A stretch of DNA of 64,000 bases from Lachnospiraceae bacterium. Lineage in GTDB: Bacteria; Bacillota; Clostridia; Lachnospirales; Lachnospiraceae. The stretch is taken from positions 1-64,000 of the forward strand of contig JAFOEY010000046.1 in NCBI GenBank assembly GCA_017387565.1. Direction: 5' to 3'. The notes under the pieces were generated by a model, which had not been told where the DNA came from, ran no database searches, and saw only the letters and a program-made list of their open reading frames with translations. Position 1 is the first letter of the stretch. Every line of letters starts with the position of its first letter. The position numbers and the translations under genes were made by a program. Positions 7,034 to 15,837 of the stretch are shown here, in pieces.

Positions 7034-8287
7034 AAATTATTGCATTGTGCTGATTTACATCTGGATGCCAAAATGACATCCACGCTGGATAAAGAACGTG
7101 CCAAAGAGCGTAAAGCAGAGCTTCTGCATACGTTTCAGGACATGATTTCTTATGCTGCAAATCATGATATCTGTCACATTCTGATTTGTGGGGATCTATT
7201 TGATACCAAAAATATTTCTGCGTCAGCCAGAAATCTGGTTTCTTCTGAGATTGAAAAGCACCCTGAGATCACCTTTTATTATCTGCGCGGAAATCATGAT
7301 GCTGATAATTTTTTGTCAGGACTGGATGTTGTACCGGATAATTTAAAACTATTTTCCCATAACTGGACGAGCTATGTCGTGAAAAAACAGAATGTTGCCG
7401 AGACAGGGGATTCTACAGTATATCCAAATGATTTGACCGATATGAAAGATTCGGCAGATATGAAAGCTTCGACAGATGGAAATGTGTCGATAGATGGGAA
7501 TATTTCAACAGAAATGAATCCTGTGTTAGAAAAAGAGTGCACAAATATTGTTATATCCGGCATGGAGTTAGCAGAAGATAACGCAAAGAGTGCTTATCAT
7601 ACGCTGGTTCTGGATTCCGATAAAATTAATATTGTTATGCTCCATGGTCAGGAATCGGAAACCGGTGCGAAGGATAAAGCGGAAGTGATTCATTTAAGAG
7701 AGCTTCATAATAAAGGAATTGATTATCTGGCACTTGGACACATTCATGCTTATAAGCGTGAAAAACTGGATGGCAGAGGGGTATATTGTTATTCCGGATG
7801 TCTGGAAGGCCGTGGCTTCGATGAATGCGGAGAACATGGCTTTGTTGTGCTGGATGTGGATGAGGAAAAAAGAACCGTTACCGATACCTTTGTGCCTTTT
7901 GCAAAGAGAAATCTGTATACGGTTTATGTGGACGTGACCGGTTGTAACAGTTCTGTAAAGATGGCAGAAAAAATTCGTCAAGATCTGGCACAAGGACAGT
8001 ATCGCCATGAGGATTTGCTGAAAATCGTTTTAACCGGCGCCTTAGATGTTGCGTGTGAGAAAAATACGAATTATCTTCTTAGTATGTTCTCAGGGGATTA
8101 TTATTTTGTAAAATTGTATGATGAAACAACGCTCCGGGTTGATGTGGAAGATTTTCAATATGATGAATCCTTAAAAGGCGAATTTGTACGTACGGTTCTT
8201 TCTGCCGATGAAATGCCGCAGGAAGAAAAAGCAGCTGTGATTCGATTGGGACTGCAGATTCTGAATAACGAGGAGGTATCATTATGA
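7031..8287 (+). CDS. SbcD-like (YhaO-like) metallophosphoesterase, DNA repair nuclease subunit
   Basis: This 418-residue calcineurin-like phosphoesterase is probably the nuclease half of an SbcCD/Mre11-Rad50-type complex, closest in pairing to B. subtilis YhaO. Metal-binding motifs are in order: CADLHLDAK at the N-terminus, CGDLFDT, LRGNHDAD, MLHGQE, and LALGHIHAYK. The start at 7031 has GGAG at 7021-7024. Residues 134-163 (7430-7519) form an odd insert of five six-residue imperfect repeats (DLTDMK, DSADMK, ASTDGN, VSIDGN, ISTEMN), lying between conserved motifs and probably a surface loop. It overlaps the next gene by ATGA, so the two subunits are coupled. Confidence 0.85.
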   Translation: MKLLHCADLHLDAKMTSTLDKERAKERKAELLHTFQDMISYAANHDICHILICGDLFDTKNISASARNLVSSEIEKHPEITFYYLRGNHDADNFLSGLDVVPDNLKLFSHNWTSYVVKKQNVAETGDSTVYPNDLTDMKDSADMKASTDGNVSIDGNISTEMNPVLEKECTNIVISGMELAEDNAKSAYHTLVLDSDKINIVMLHGQESETGAKDKAEVIHLRELHNKGIDYLALGHIHAYKREKLDGRGVYCYSGCLEGRGFDECGEHGFVVLDVDEEKRTVTDTFVPFAKRNLYTVYVDVTGCNSSVKMAEKIRQDLAQGQYRHEDLLKIVLTGALDVACEKNTNYLLSMFSGDYYFVKLYDETTLRVDVEDFQYDESLKGEFVRTVLSADEMPQEEKAAVIRLGLQILNNEEVSL

Positions 8288-10707
8288 GACTTCTGAATTG
8301 TCATATTGAAAACTTTGGTAAGCTTCATGATTTCTCCATGGATTTTTCTGCAGGATGCAACACGATCTGCCAGGAAAATGGTTTTGGAAAGAGTACTCTG
8401 GCCTCTTTTATCCGGGTAATGTTTTACGGCTTCTTGGGAGAGAGTAAACGAAATAATCTGGAAAATGAGCGAAAACGTTATCAGCCATGGCAGGGCGGCA
8501 TCTATGGAGGAAGCCTGAGTTTTGAAGTGGGAGAGCGGCAATACTGCCTGAGACGTGTTTTTCATGATAAAGTGCAAAATGACGAATTTGAATTGCGCGA
8601 TCAAAAGACCAATTTGATTTCGACGGATTATTCGGAGCACATTGGAGAAGAATTATTCGGTGTCAATCAGGAATCGTTTGTAAGAACGGTTTACATCGGA
8701 CAAAACGATATGGTTACATCCTCTACGGATGATATTAATGCCAAAATAGGTAATCTGACAGATGATACCAATGACTTGAATCGTTTTGAAGAGGCTGATA
8801 AAAAGCTCACAGACTATATTAATGCGCTGTCCCCCAAAAGAAAAACCGGCTCTATCTATAAATTAAAGGAAGAGGCATCTGCATTGCATACACAGATTCG
8901 GGCTTTGCAGGGGATTGAAGATTCCATAAAACAACAGATGGATTTGATGGAACAAAAGCGGGATGAAATTGAGAATCTGAAAGAAGAGCAGAGTGCTATT
9001 TCAAAAAGGCAGGAAGACGCCAGCAAAAAGAAGGATATACAGGCAAAAAAAGAAATCTACGAACATCTGTGTCAGGAACTTCAGATGAAAGAAAAAGAAG
9101 TGGCGGACTGCGAGAAAAAGCTTCATGACAGTCTTCCGGATAAAAATATTCTGGAAGAAGTGAGTATCAAACAGAAACAATCGGAAGAACTGTATGTAAA
9201 AATACAGCTTGATCAACTACAGGAAAAAGAAATTCACAGACTGAATGAACTGAAAAAACTCTTTCAAAATGACCAGGATCCGAAAGCGGTCTTATCTGAA
9301 ATGACTGTCCGCTGGAACGAGCGTAACACCAAAAAGAGTACACTACTTATGAAGAAAAGTACGCTTGCGACGTTAAAGTCTTCCAGAGAGGCGGATGAAA
9401 AGAGACAGTCGGAAACTACAAGAAAGCGTTTTTGGCAATATCTGATTATTGGGATAATACTTTTGCTTGCCGGAATTGGAATTGTCGGCTTTTGTATGGC
9501 AACGGGAGTTGCTTTGCCATCTTTTGATACGTTATCATCAACAACTGATACATCACAGGGGAATGTTGTTTTGTTTGTTGCCGGTGTTGTTATGGCAGTT
9601 GCAGGTATCGTTAGTGCTATACTTGCCTTTTTACAAAAGAACAGGAACAAGCAGGATGCATCTATGCCGGAGGAATTAGAGAATCTGGAAAAAGAAATCC
9701 GGGAAGATGAAGAACAAATACAAAATGCAGATACGACTATCAAAACATATTTTTCCAATAAGGAGCTTGTTTTTTCGGAAAGCGGCGTTCAAAGTGAATT
9801 ACAGAAAATGTTGTCGTTTGTTATTGAATATGAGCAACTTTTGGAAAAAGAAAGGAAATCCTTTTTGCACACGGACAAATTGGAAGAGTATGATCGGATG
9901 CAGGAAGAAATCGGAGCTTTTCTTCATCAATATGGAATGGATGTTGCACCTAATGAATATGCAAAAAGTATTGTCGATTTAAAAGAAAAGGTTTCTGCTA
10001 AAAAAGGGGCTGTGGATGCAGCAAAAAGGAATTATGCAGAGTGTCTACAGAAAAAAAAGCAGTTTGAGCAAGAGTATCCGGCTACGATGCTTATGACAGA
10101 AACAAAAGATGATTCCGATAGTCTGGAAGAACTAAACCGAAAGTTTAATCAAAATGCGGAAATGCTGGAAAATCTTTATCAGACCGCAAGGGATTATGAA
10201 CAACGTCTGGAAGCCCTCAGAGAACAAAATGATTCGTTGAATGAATTGGAAAAACAGTTAGCAAACCTTAACCAGACAATTTCGGATAAAAAACAGCTTT
10301 ATGATCGGTTGAAATATACGCAGGAATTTTTGAAGCAGGCGAAAGAGACGATGACGCAGAAATATGTGGCACCGCTCAAAAACAGTTTTTTGCAGTATTA
10401 TGAAATGGTTGTTCCAAAACAGGATAAAGAGTATTATATGGATGCGAATGCCGATATAACGGTGTTGGAATGCGGAATGCAGCATGAAACAAAATTTTTA
10501 AGTGCAGGATATCAGGACTTAATCGGACTATGTCTTCGCTTTGCTTTTGCAGATGCCATGTATCCGAATGAAAAACCAATGCTAATACTCGATGACCCTT
10601 TGGCCAATCTGGATGCAGAAAAAATTGCCGGAGGCAAAAAACTTTTGCAGGAATTGTCGAAGAATTATCAGGTGATTTATTTTACCTGTCACGATACAAG
10701 AAGGTAA
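8284..10707 (+). CDS. SbcC-like (YhaN-like) coiled-coil ATPase
   Basis: This 807-residue ATPase is the likely Rad50/SbcC-type partner of the upstream nuclease. The N-terminal P-loop is NGFGKST (residues 32-38); long coiled coils fill about residues 170-370 and 470-680; the C-terminus has the signature-like LSAGYQDLIGL followed by Walker B (PMLILDDPLANLD) and a final switch region (YFTCHDTRR). Two membrane segments at about residues 383-408 and 425-450 interrupt the coil, a feature of the YhaN type rather than classical SbcC. It is shorter than SbcC. AGGAGG lies eight bases before the ATG. It ends in front of a dispersed repeat, with no ordinary terminator seen. Confidence 0.85.
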   Translation: MRLLNCHIENFGKLHDFSMDFSAGCNTICQENGFGKSTLASFIRVMFYGFLGESKRNNLENERKRYQPWQGGIYGGSLSFEVGERQYCLRRVFHDKVQNDEFELRDQKTNLISTDYSEHIGEELFGVNQESFVRTVYIGQNDMVTSSTDDINAKIGNLTDDTNDLNRFEEADKKLTDYINALSPKRKTGSIYKLKEEASALHTQIRALQGIEDSIKQQMDLMEQKRDEIENLKEEQSAISKRQEDASKKKDIQAKKEIYEHLCQELQMKEKEVADCEKKLHDSLPDKNILEEVSIKQKQSEELYVKIQLDQLQEKEIHRLNELKKLFQNDQDPKAVLSEMTVRWNERNTKKSTLLMKKSTLATLKSSREADEKRQSETTRKRFWQYLIIGIILLLAGIGIVGFCMATGVALPSFDTLSSTTDTSQGNVVLFVAGVVMAVAGIVSAILAFLQKNRNKQDASMPEELENLEKEIREDEEQIQNADTTIKTYFSNKELVFSESGVQSELQKMLSFVIEYEQLLEKERKSFLHTDKLEEYDRMQEEIGAFLHQYGMDVAPNEYAKSIVDLKEKVSAKKGAVDAAKRNYAECLQKKKQFEQEYPATMLMTETKDDSDSLEELNRKFNQNAEMLENLYQTARDYEQRLEALREQNDSLNELEKQLANLNQTISDKKQLYDRLKYTQEFLKQAKETMTQKYVAPLKNSFLQYYEMVVPKQDKEYYMDANADITVLECGMQHETKFLSAGYQDLIGLCLRFAFADAMYPNEKPMLILDDPLANLDAEKIAGGKKLLQELSKNYQVIYFTCHDTRR

Positions 10708-10727
10708 GTAGTGTGATATAATAATAT

Positions 10728-10803
10728 GATACCAGGGTCAAAAGGGCATACTTTTCATGCCCGCATGAAAAAGTATGACTTGGTTTTGCAAAATATGAGA
10801 AGG
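10728..10803 (+). repeat. Dispersed stem-loop repeat, copy 1 (first module)
   Basis: Begins GATACCAGGGTCAAAAG, then an inverted repeat (CATACTTTTCATG against CATGAAAAAGTATG), then a truncated second module (GCAAAATATGAGAA). It matches the full element at 36358. It occupies the gap between the SbcC-like gene and the phosphatase. Confidence 0.75.
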
Positions 10804-10829
10804 ACAGTAATGTTTACGAGGTGACTAAA

Positions 10830-11741
10830 ATGCACTATGTGATTGGGGATGTGCATGGCTGCTATGACGAATTGGCAGCACTTTTAACAATTATAGAGAG
10901 AAAAGACAAGGCCGCCAGATTTATTCTACTGGGGGATCTGATTGACAGAGGTCCTAAGGTATGGGAAGTTTTATACTGGGCTACAAAACATATTTCACTG
11001 AATGGAAAATATCAATGTATCCGGGGGAATCATGAACAGCTGGCACTTACCTGGTATGTGGCAGATTATTTACCCTGGTATGAAGCGCAGGGCTTTTATT
11101 TTCCTAAGGAGCCGGTTCCGAAAGCCTATTACGATTTTGCAGAGGTATTGGAGAAAAAAGGAATTCGTGAAAAAGATAAAATTGAACCAATCATGCAACT
11201 GTTTGAAAAACTTCCTTCGTCTAAAAAAATAACCGTGACGACCGAATGGGGCAAAGAGGTGACCTATCGTCTGGTTCATGCATGGTATGATTATGAAGAA
11301 ACCAATGAAGGAAAGCAATTTTATACCAATCTGGAAAAAAGATGTGACTATATCAATTCCAATTCCGATGAGATTATTATACATGGACACACTTGTACCG
11401 TAGACTGGGAATATATTTCTCAGGATGAAAAACCGGACAGACCCGGAATGATTGCATACCGCAAAAATTCCATAAATCTTGACGGTGGATGTTGTTTTTC
11501 CAAACGATTTGATTATCCATGTATGCTTTGTGCGATTTGTTTGGAAACACTGGAAGAGATTTATCCGGATACACTGGAAAACCGTTTTTACAAAAATGCT
11601 GACAAAATGATTTCCATGGAAGAGGCAAAAAAAAGAGCGGATGCTTATCGGGAAAAATATATGAAAAAAGAGAATCCTTATCGGAAAGAAATGTTAAAAA
11701 TGTTGCAGGGAAGTAAAAAAAGAGAGAAAAAAGTGAAATAA
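10830..11741 (+). CDS. PPP-family metallophosphoesterase (serine/threonine phosphatase-like)
   Basis: This 303-residue protein carries the PPP phosphatase motifs in order: GDVHGCYDE, GDLIDRGP, RGNHEQ, and a later IIHGHT. Bacterial members of this type remove phosphate from proteins or small phosphorylated molecules using two metal ions; the substrate here is unknown. The region after about residue 255 is very basic and lysine-rich. I chose the ATG at 10830 because GAGG lies eight bases before it; an in-frame GTG at 10821 overlaps that site. truA begins two bases after its stop, so they are probably cotranscribed. Confidence 0.85.
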   Translation: MHYVIGDVHGCYDELAALLTIIERKDKAARFILLGDLIDRGPKVWEVLYWATKHISLNGKYQCIRGNHEQLALTWYVADYLPWYEAQGFYFPKEPVPKAYYDFAEVLEKKGIREKDKIEPIMQLFEKLPSSKKITVTTEWGKEVTYRLVHAWYDYEETNEGKQFYTNLEKRCDYINSNSDEIIIHGHTCTVDWEYISQDEKPDRPGMIAYRKNSINLDGGCCFSKRFDYPCMLCAICLETLEEIYPDTLENRFYKNADKMISMEEAKKRADAYREKYMKKENPYRKEMLKMLQGSKKREKKVK

Positions 11742-11742
11742 A

Positions 11743-12483
11743 ATGAAACAAAATTATAAAATGATATTGTCTTATGACGGAACCCGATTTTATGGCTGGG
11801 AGCATCAGCCGACGACAGATATGACGATTCAGGGCAAAATGGAGAGCGTATTGTCGCTCATGGTTCAAACAGAGGTAGAAGTTATCGGATGTGGGCGTAC
11901 GGATGCCGGTGTGCATGCACAGAACATGGTTTGCAATGCACATTTTGATACACAGATGAATACGGATGAAATTCGGGATTACCTAAACCGGTATCTTCCC
12001 GATGATATCTGTGTCAAAGAGGTACGCATTGCTTCTGACCGCTTTCACAGTCGCTATAATGCAATAGGGAAAACCTATTGTTACACCTGTTATATCGGGG
12101 ATGTGAAGCCGGTTTTTAATCGGAAATATGTTTACGTATTGGATCAGAAACCGGATATTCAGGAAATGAAAAAAGCGGCAGAATATTTAATTGGTACGCA
12201 TGATTTTGCCAGCTTTTGCAGTAATCCCCGTATGAAAAAATCAACGGTTCGCAAGGTTGACCGGATCGATATCCAAAAAAAGGGAGATCTGCTGACATTT
12301 ACGTTTCACGGAAGCGGTTTTTTACAGCATATGGTTCGAATTCTGACAGGAACGTTATTGGAGGTCGGTTTTGGAAAACGGACACCGGAAAGCATTTCGG
12401 ATCTGATTGATGCAAGAGACCGTAAATTAGCCGGGTTTACTGCTCCTGCAAAGGGACTTTGTATGATGCAGGTTGATTATTAG
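11743..12483 (+). CDS. truA: tRNA pseudouridine(38-40) synthase
   Basis: TruA converts uridines 38-40 of the tRNA anticodon arm to pseudouridine. The catalytic aspartate sits in GCGRTDAGVHA; other family signatures are YDGTRFYGWEHQ near the start, HDFASFC, and the C-terminal FLQHMVRILTGTLLEVG. The length of 246 residues is typical. It begins directly after the phosphatase gene with only a weak AGAGAG ribosome site, suggesting coupling. Confidence 0.95.
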   Translation: MKQNYKMILSYDGTRFYGWEHQPTTDMTIQGKMESVLSLMVQTEVEVIGCGRTDAGVHAQNMVCNAHFDTQMNTDEIRDYLNRYLPDDICVKEVRIASDRFHSRYNAIGKTYCYTCYIGDVKPVFNRKYVYVLDQKPDIQEMKKAAEYLIGTHDFASFCSNPRMKKSTVRKVDRIDIQKKGDLLTFTFHGSGFLQHMVRILTGTLLEVGFGKRTPESISDLIDARDRKLAGFTAPAKGLCMMQVDY

Positions 12484-12525
12484 TCTTATTCTGATAAAAT
12501 CCGCGAATGTTGCTGAGAGGTTACT

Positions 12526-12591
12526 GTGAAAGAAAATAGAACTTTTATTACTATTTGTGTCGGGCCTGCTCGCGGAATGGAGATTTATATG
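12526..12591 (+). repeat. Leader element shared with the SbcD-like gene, copy 2
   Basis: Second copy of the leader described at 6964. A GAGAGG-preceded GTG at 12526 starts a frame whose first residues (MKENRTFITIC) resemble those of copy 1 (MKESRFFIVIC). In this copy the frame runs into the GGDEF protein without a stop; in copy 1 it does not. Confidence 0.6.
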
Positions 12592-13878
12592 AACGATCTG
12601 AATTGGGTCTATGCCACTTGTTTTGAAACTGTTTTTAAAGCAATACAGGTAAATGCATTGACCGGTGAATACAATATTATCAAGCGTCCTCAAGATGAGT
12701 TTTATCTGAACATCCCTAAAATGGGAAATATTGAAGCTTATGCAAAAATGATTACGAATTCCGGACTGATTTATCCGGCCGATATTTCAGACTTTTATTT
12801 CCATTTTAATCCTGTATATATTCGCAGAACCATCCGGCATGGCGAACGTCACAAGGTTCACACGTTTCGCCGAAAAATGGGGGACCATTACGTGTGGGTA
12901 ACGTTTGAGATTATTATTCCGTCTTCTTATTCGGAAAGTAATCCCTATGTGTTGTATATCTGGAAGCTGGCAGATAATGATTCCAGAGGATTAGAGGATG
13001 CCATGCGAATGTTATCCAATGTATATCGCAAGATTATCCGAATCAATCTTTCTGAAGATACCCATCAGGAGATTAAGGTCAATTATAATAGGAATGAAAC
13101 AGATCATGGTATGTCTGTCAAGATGTCCGAGTGGTTCCGTAAATTTGCTGAAGCCGGATATGTACATGCGGATGATTTGGAGGCTTTTTGTGAATTTACT
13201 TCTATTCACAAAATCCGTATGCATTTCAGGCATAGCAAAGAAAGTCTGGAACTGGTGTATCGTCGAAGGGAAGATGACGGAGAATTCCGCTGGGTTTCCA
13301 TGGAACTGATTCCAAGTGTAGAGTACAGTCCGCATAATCAGGTTGTAATTCTTTATATTCGTGATGTCCACGATATGTATTCATTGGAATTACAAAGAAA
13401 AGACGAGGCTGATTTTTTCCGGGAACGCGATATTCTGACCGGATTCTACAATCGCAACCGGTTTAAAGAAATGTGTAAGGAATATGAGGCTGCTCCGCCA
13501 AGAAAAACAGTCGCTGTGTTATTTGCCGATATAAACGGATTAAAGATCTTAAATGAAACGGAAGGAAATGATGCGGGCGATAAACACATACAATATTTTG
13601 CTGAATTGTTATGTACCTTTTTTAATAAAGAATATTGCTATCGGATTAACGGTGACGAATTTGTGGTTGTGATACCTGAGATGTCAAAAAGGGAAATTTC
13701 GTTTAAAACCAAAAAAATGAGAAGTGTTTTTCGAAAGGAATACAATTGGATTGCGGCAGTTGGCTATGGTTTCGCGCAGAAACCGGAGACACTTAATGAA
13801 ATTATTCACGATGCGGAATCTTCCATGTATATGGATAAGCATGAGTACTATCGTTTTCATCCGCGCTATACTTATTGA
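12589..13878 (+). CDS. GGDEF-domain protein, variant signature
   Basis: This 429-residue protein ends in a GGDEF domain (about residues 275-429), the fold that makes cyclic di-GMP from two GTP. The expected DxLTGFYNR entry motif (DILTGFYNRN) and the metal-binding FADINGLK are present, but the signature reads NGDEF (354-358) instead of GGDEF, so activity is uncertain. The N-terminal 270 residues contain two similar aromatic-rich segments that look like PAS-type sensory domains. No membrane segment is evident. The ATG at 12589 has GGAG six bases before it; the in-frame GTG at 12526 would add 21 residues and lies at the start of the shared leader element. Confidence 0.85.
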   Translation: MNDLNWVYATCFETVFKAIQVNALTGEYNIIKRPQDEFYLNIPKMGNIEAYAKMITNSGLIYPADISDFYFHFNPVYIRRTIRHGERHKVHTFRRKMGDHYVWVTFEIIIPSSYSESNPYVLYIWKLADNDSRGLEDAMRMLSNVYRKIIRINLSEDTHQEIKVNYNRNETDHGMSVKMSEWFRKFAEAGYVHADDLEAFCEFTSIHKIRMHFRHSKESLELVYRRREDDGEFRWVSMELIPSVEYSPHNQVVILYIRDVHDMYSLELQRKDEADFFRERDILTGFYNRNRFKEMCKEYEAAPPRKTVAVLFADINGLKILNETEGNDAGDKHIQYFAELLCTFFNKEYCYRINGDEFVVVIPEMSKREISFKTKKMRSVFRKEYNWIAAVGYGFAQKPETLNEIIHDAESSMYMDKHEYYRFHPRYTY

Positions 13879-13900
13879 TTTAATTCTTTTCGGATTTTGT

Positions 13901-13935
13901 GTTTCCTCGTAAAAAGCGATGGCAAAGATGTATTA
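13901..13935 (+). repeat. Short promoter-like repeat, copy C
   Basis: A diverged copy of the sequence at 2736 and 27016: CTCGTAAAAAGCGATGGCAA then AGATGTATTAT. It is preceded by CGGATTTTGTG, which also resembles the bases before copy A. It lies before the small DUF2383-like gene. Confidence 0.4.
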
Positions 13936-14044
13936 TTTCCCAGAAGGACGACTTGCTGCTCGTCAAAGTTGCAGATAATATAAAAAGAAAAATGTATAAT
14001 AATCCTCATGTATATCATACTAAGGATAGATGGGAGGTTTTATT

Positions 14045-14476
14045 ATGCAGGACGATACGATTAAATTATTAAAAGAAGTGGATGCCGGATGTAAGATGGC
14101 CATTGACAGTATAGATCGTATGGAAGGATTTCATATGGGAGCGGATATGGCACATATGACAGAGTGTTATAAGCAAAAGCATCAGGCACTGCAGCAGGAA
14201 GTAACAAAAATGCTTCATGATCATGGGGAAACAGGTAAGGCTCCCAATACGATGGCTGCCATGATGTCCAAGACAACAACACAATTTAAGATGATGATGA
14301 GAGAAGATAATCATCAGGCTGCAAAAATCCTGATGGACGGATGTAATATGGGAATACAGTCGGTATCCGAATATATCAATAAATATAAAGCGGCATCGAA
14401 GGAAAGTATATCAATTGCAAAGAGTTTAATTAAAACGGAAGAAGATTTTATGTGTGATTTAAAAAATTTTATATAA
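14045..14476 (+). CDS. DUF2383-like small helical protein
   Basis: This 143-residue all-helical protein is rich in methionine and histidine (HMGADMAHMTECYKQKHQAL). It resembles the DUF2383/ferritin-like proteins found in clostridia, in which two long helices pack into a four-helix bundle. No metal-binding role is proven. The start is set by GGGAGG at 14031-14036, nine bases before the ATG at 14045; an in-frame ATG at 14030 precedes that site. It ends in a shared terminator with the oppositely oriented aminopeptidase gene. Confidence 0.65.
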   Translation: MQDDTIKLLKEVDAGCKMAIDSIDRMEGFHMGADMAHMTECYKQKHQALQQEVTKMLHDHGETGKAPNTMAAMMSKTTTQFKMMMREDNHQAAKILMDGCNMGIQSVSEYINKYKAASKESISIAKSLIKTEEDFMCDLKNFI

Positions 14477-14494
14477 ATACAAACCCGAAAAGGG

Positions 14495-14528
14495 AAAAAG
14501 AAAGGGCCTAGTCGCCCCTTTCTTTTTT
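14495..14528. terminator. Bidirectional terminator
   Basis: AAAAAGAAAGGG pairs with the CCCTTTCTTTTTT side around a short loop, with A-run on one flank and T-run on the other. It sits between convergent genes and can serve both. Confidence 0.85.
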
Positions 14529-14535
14529 ATACAAA

Positions 14536-15837
14536 TCATCCGGCAAAAAATTTCTCAGATAGTTCGCAAAGCGCAACCTGATCACGGATTGCAATTAACT
14601 CTCTCGCAGAATGCATGGATAAAAGAAATACTCCCGCATCTACACAGGGTATACATAAGGACGAACTGATTACGGTTCCCAGTGTAGAGCCACCGCGCTG
14701 GTCGGAACGGTTTACGAATTTGGCATAAGGAATCCCATGCTTTTCACAAATTGCCTGAATGATGCTGGTAAAGCTTGAATCGGTTGCATAGGATTGTCTT
14801 GCGGAAAGCTTGATACAGACACCGTCGCCCAGACAGAAACGATTGGTTGGATCATTTTTGTCCGAATAGGCAGGATGAAGTGCATGAGCCACATCCAGGG
14901 ATAAGCAAAGACCGTTATTGAGGCTACAATATAGTTCTTCCTTTCCCAAGGACAGACAGGAAAAAATACGCTCCAAAATCTGTTCTGTGATCCGGGAATC
15001 TGCCCCCTGTTTACTCATATTGCCGATTTCTTCATTATTGTAAAATGCGGAAATACAGATTAAGTCGTTATCGGTATCGGCAGAACAAACTGCATCCAAC
15101 GCTGAAAGAATTCCTGAACTGTTATCAATTCTGGGTGCAGAGAAAAACTCATCGTTCATACCTACCGATTCACAGGAATCAAAATTGTATAAGAACAGTT
15201 CATAGTCCAGAATATCTTCTTTTTCACAGTCAAGACTCTCAGCGAGGTATGCGGCGAAATCCGTACATTCCTTTTTCTCTTCCAACATCCAGAGTGGTAA
15301 CAGATGTGTCTGGGGATTTAGTTTCAGTTCGGAGTTGATGTCTTTATCCATGTGAATGGCAAGTCCGGGGATAATGGCAACCGGTTTCTGACTGTCAAAG
15401 AGCCGGATGTGCGGTGAAAATGGATCAGCAGATTTCATGCAGACTTTGCCGGCAATCCCTAGAGGCCTGTCAATCCAGGTATGGTATACCGCACCACCAT
15501 AGGGTTCGGTATTTAACCGGACATATTTCTCATTGGTAATGACCGGGTTGGGTTTGATCACAAAACCGGGCCAGTCTGTATGTGCCGTAATCATACGTAA
15601 CTTCGGAAGATTTTGATTGGATACATTTCGACCGATGGTAACGGCTAAAATCGTTGTGTCAAATATCCGGATAACATATTTTCCACCCTTTTCCAGAAAA
15701 AAAGGTTCTTTTAATGTAAGGGGTGAAAACCCGTTTTGTGTCAGTTGTTCCATGATGTATGAACAGCAATGAAAGGGTGAATGTGCCGCATGGATTAATT
15801 CCGAAAGTTCTTTTTGTATTATGGGTTCTGTTTTCAT
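14536..15837 (-). CDS. M18 family aminopeptidase
   Basis: This 433-residue zinc aminopeptidase of family M18 (the aspartyl aminopeptidase/ApeB group) releases N-terminal residues from peptides in the cytoplasm. Metal-site and family motifs visible are ITAHTDWPGF (usually HTDSPG), RIDNSSGILSALDA, FYNNEEIGN, LDVAHALHP, and the C-terminal RGGSTLGTV. The tryptophan in HTDW is a mild departure. AGGAGG lies six bases before the ATG. Its start overlaps the stop of the upstream membrane protein gene by ATGA, so the two are one transcript although functionally unrelated at first sight. Confidence 0.9.
   Translation of the reverse strand: MKTEPIIQKELSELIHAAHSPFHCCSYIMEQLTQNGFSPLTLKEPFFLEKGGKYVIRIFDTTILAVTIGRNVSNQNLPKLRMITAHTDWPGFVIKPNPVITNEKYVRLNTEPYGGAVYHTWIDRPLGIAGKVCMKSADPFSPHIRLFDSQKPVAIIPGLAIHMDKDINSELKLNPQTHLLPLWMLEEKKECTDFAAYLAESLDCEKEDILDYELFLYNFDSCESVGMNDEFFSAPRIDNSSGILSALDAVCSADTDNDLICISAFYNNEEIGNMSKQGADSRITEQILERIFSCLSLGKEELYCSLNNGLCLSLDVAHALHPAYSDKNDPTNRFCLGDGVCIKLSARQSYATDSSFTSIIQAICEKHGIPYAKFVNRSDQRGGSTLGTVISSSLCIPCVDAGVFLLSMHSARELIAIRDQVALCELSEKFFAG

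Noticed and set aside
8155-8640. Minus-strand frame across the sbcD-sbcC junction
   Set aside because: It covers the coupled start of two conserved genes; no ribosome site or family.
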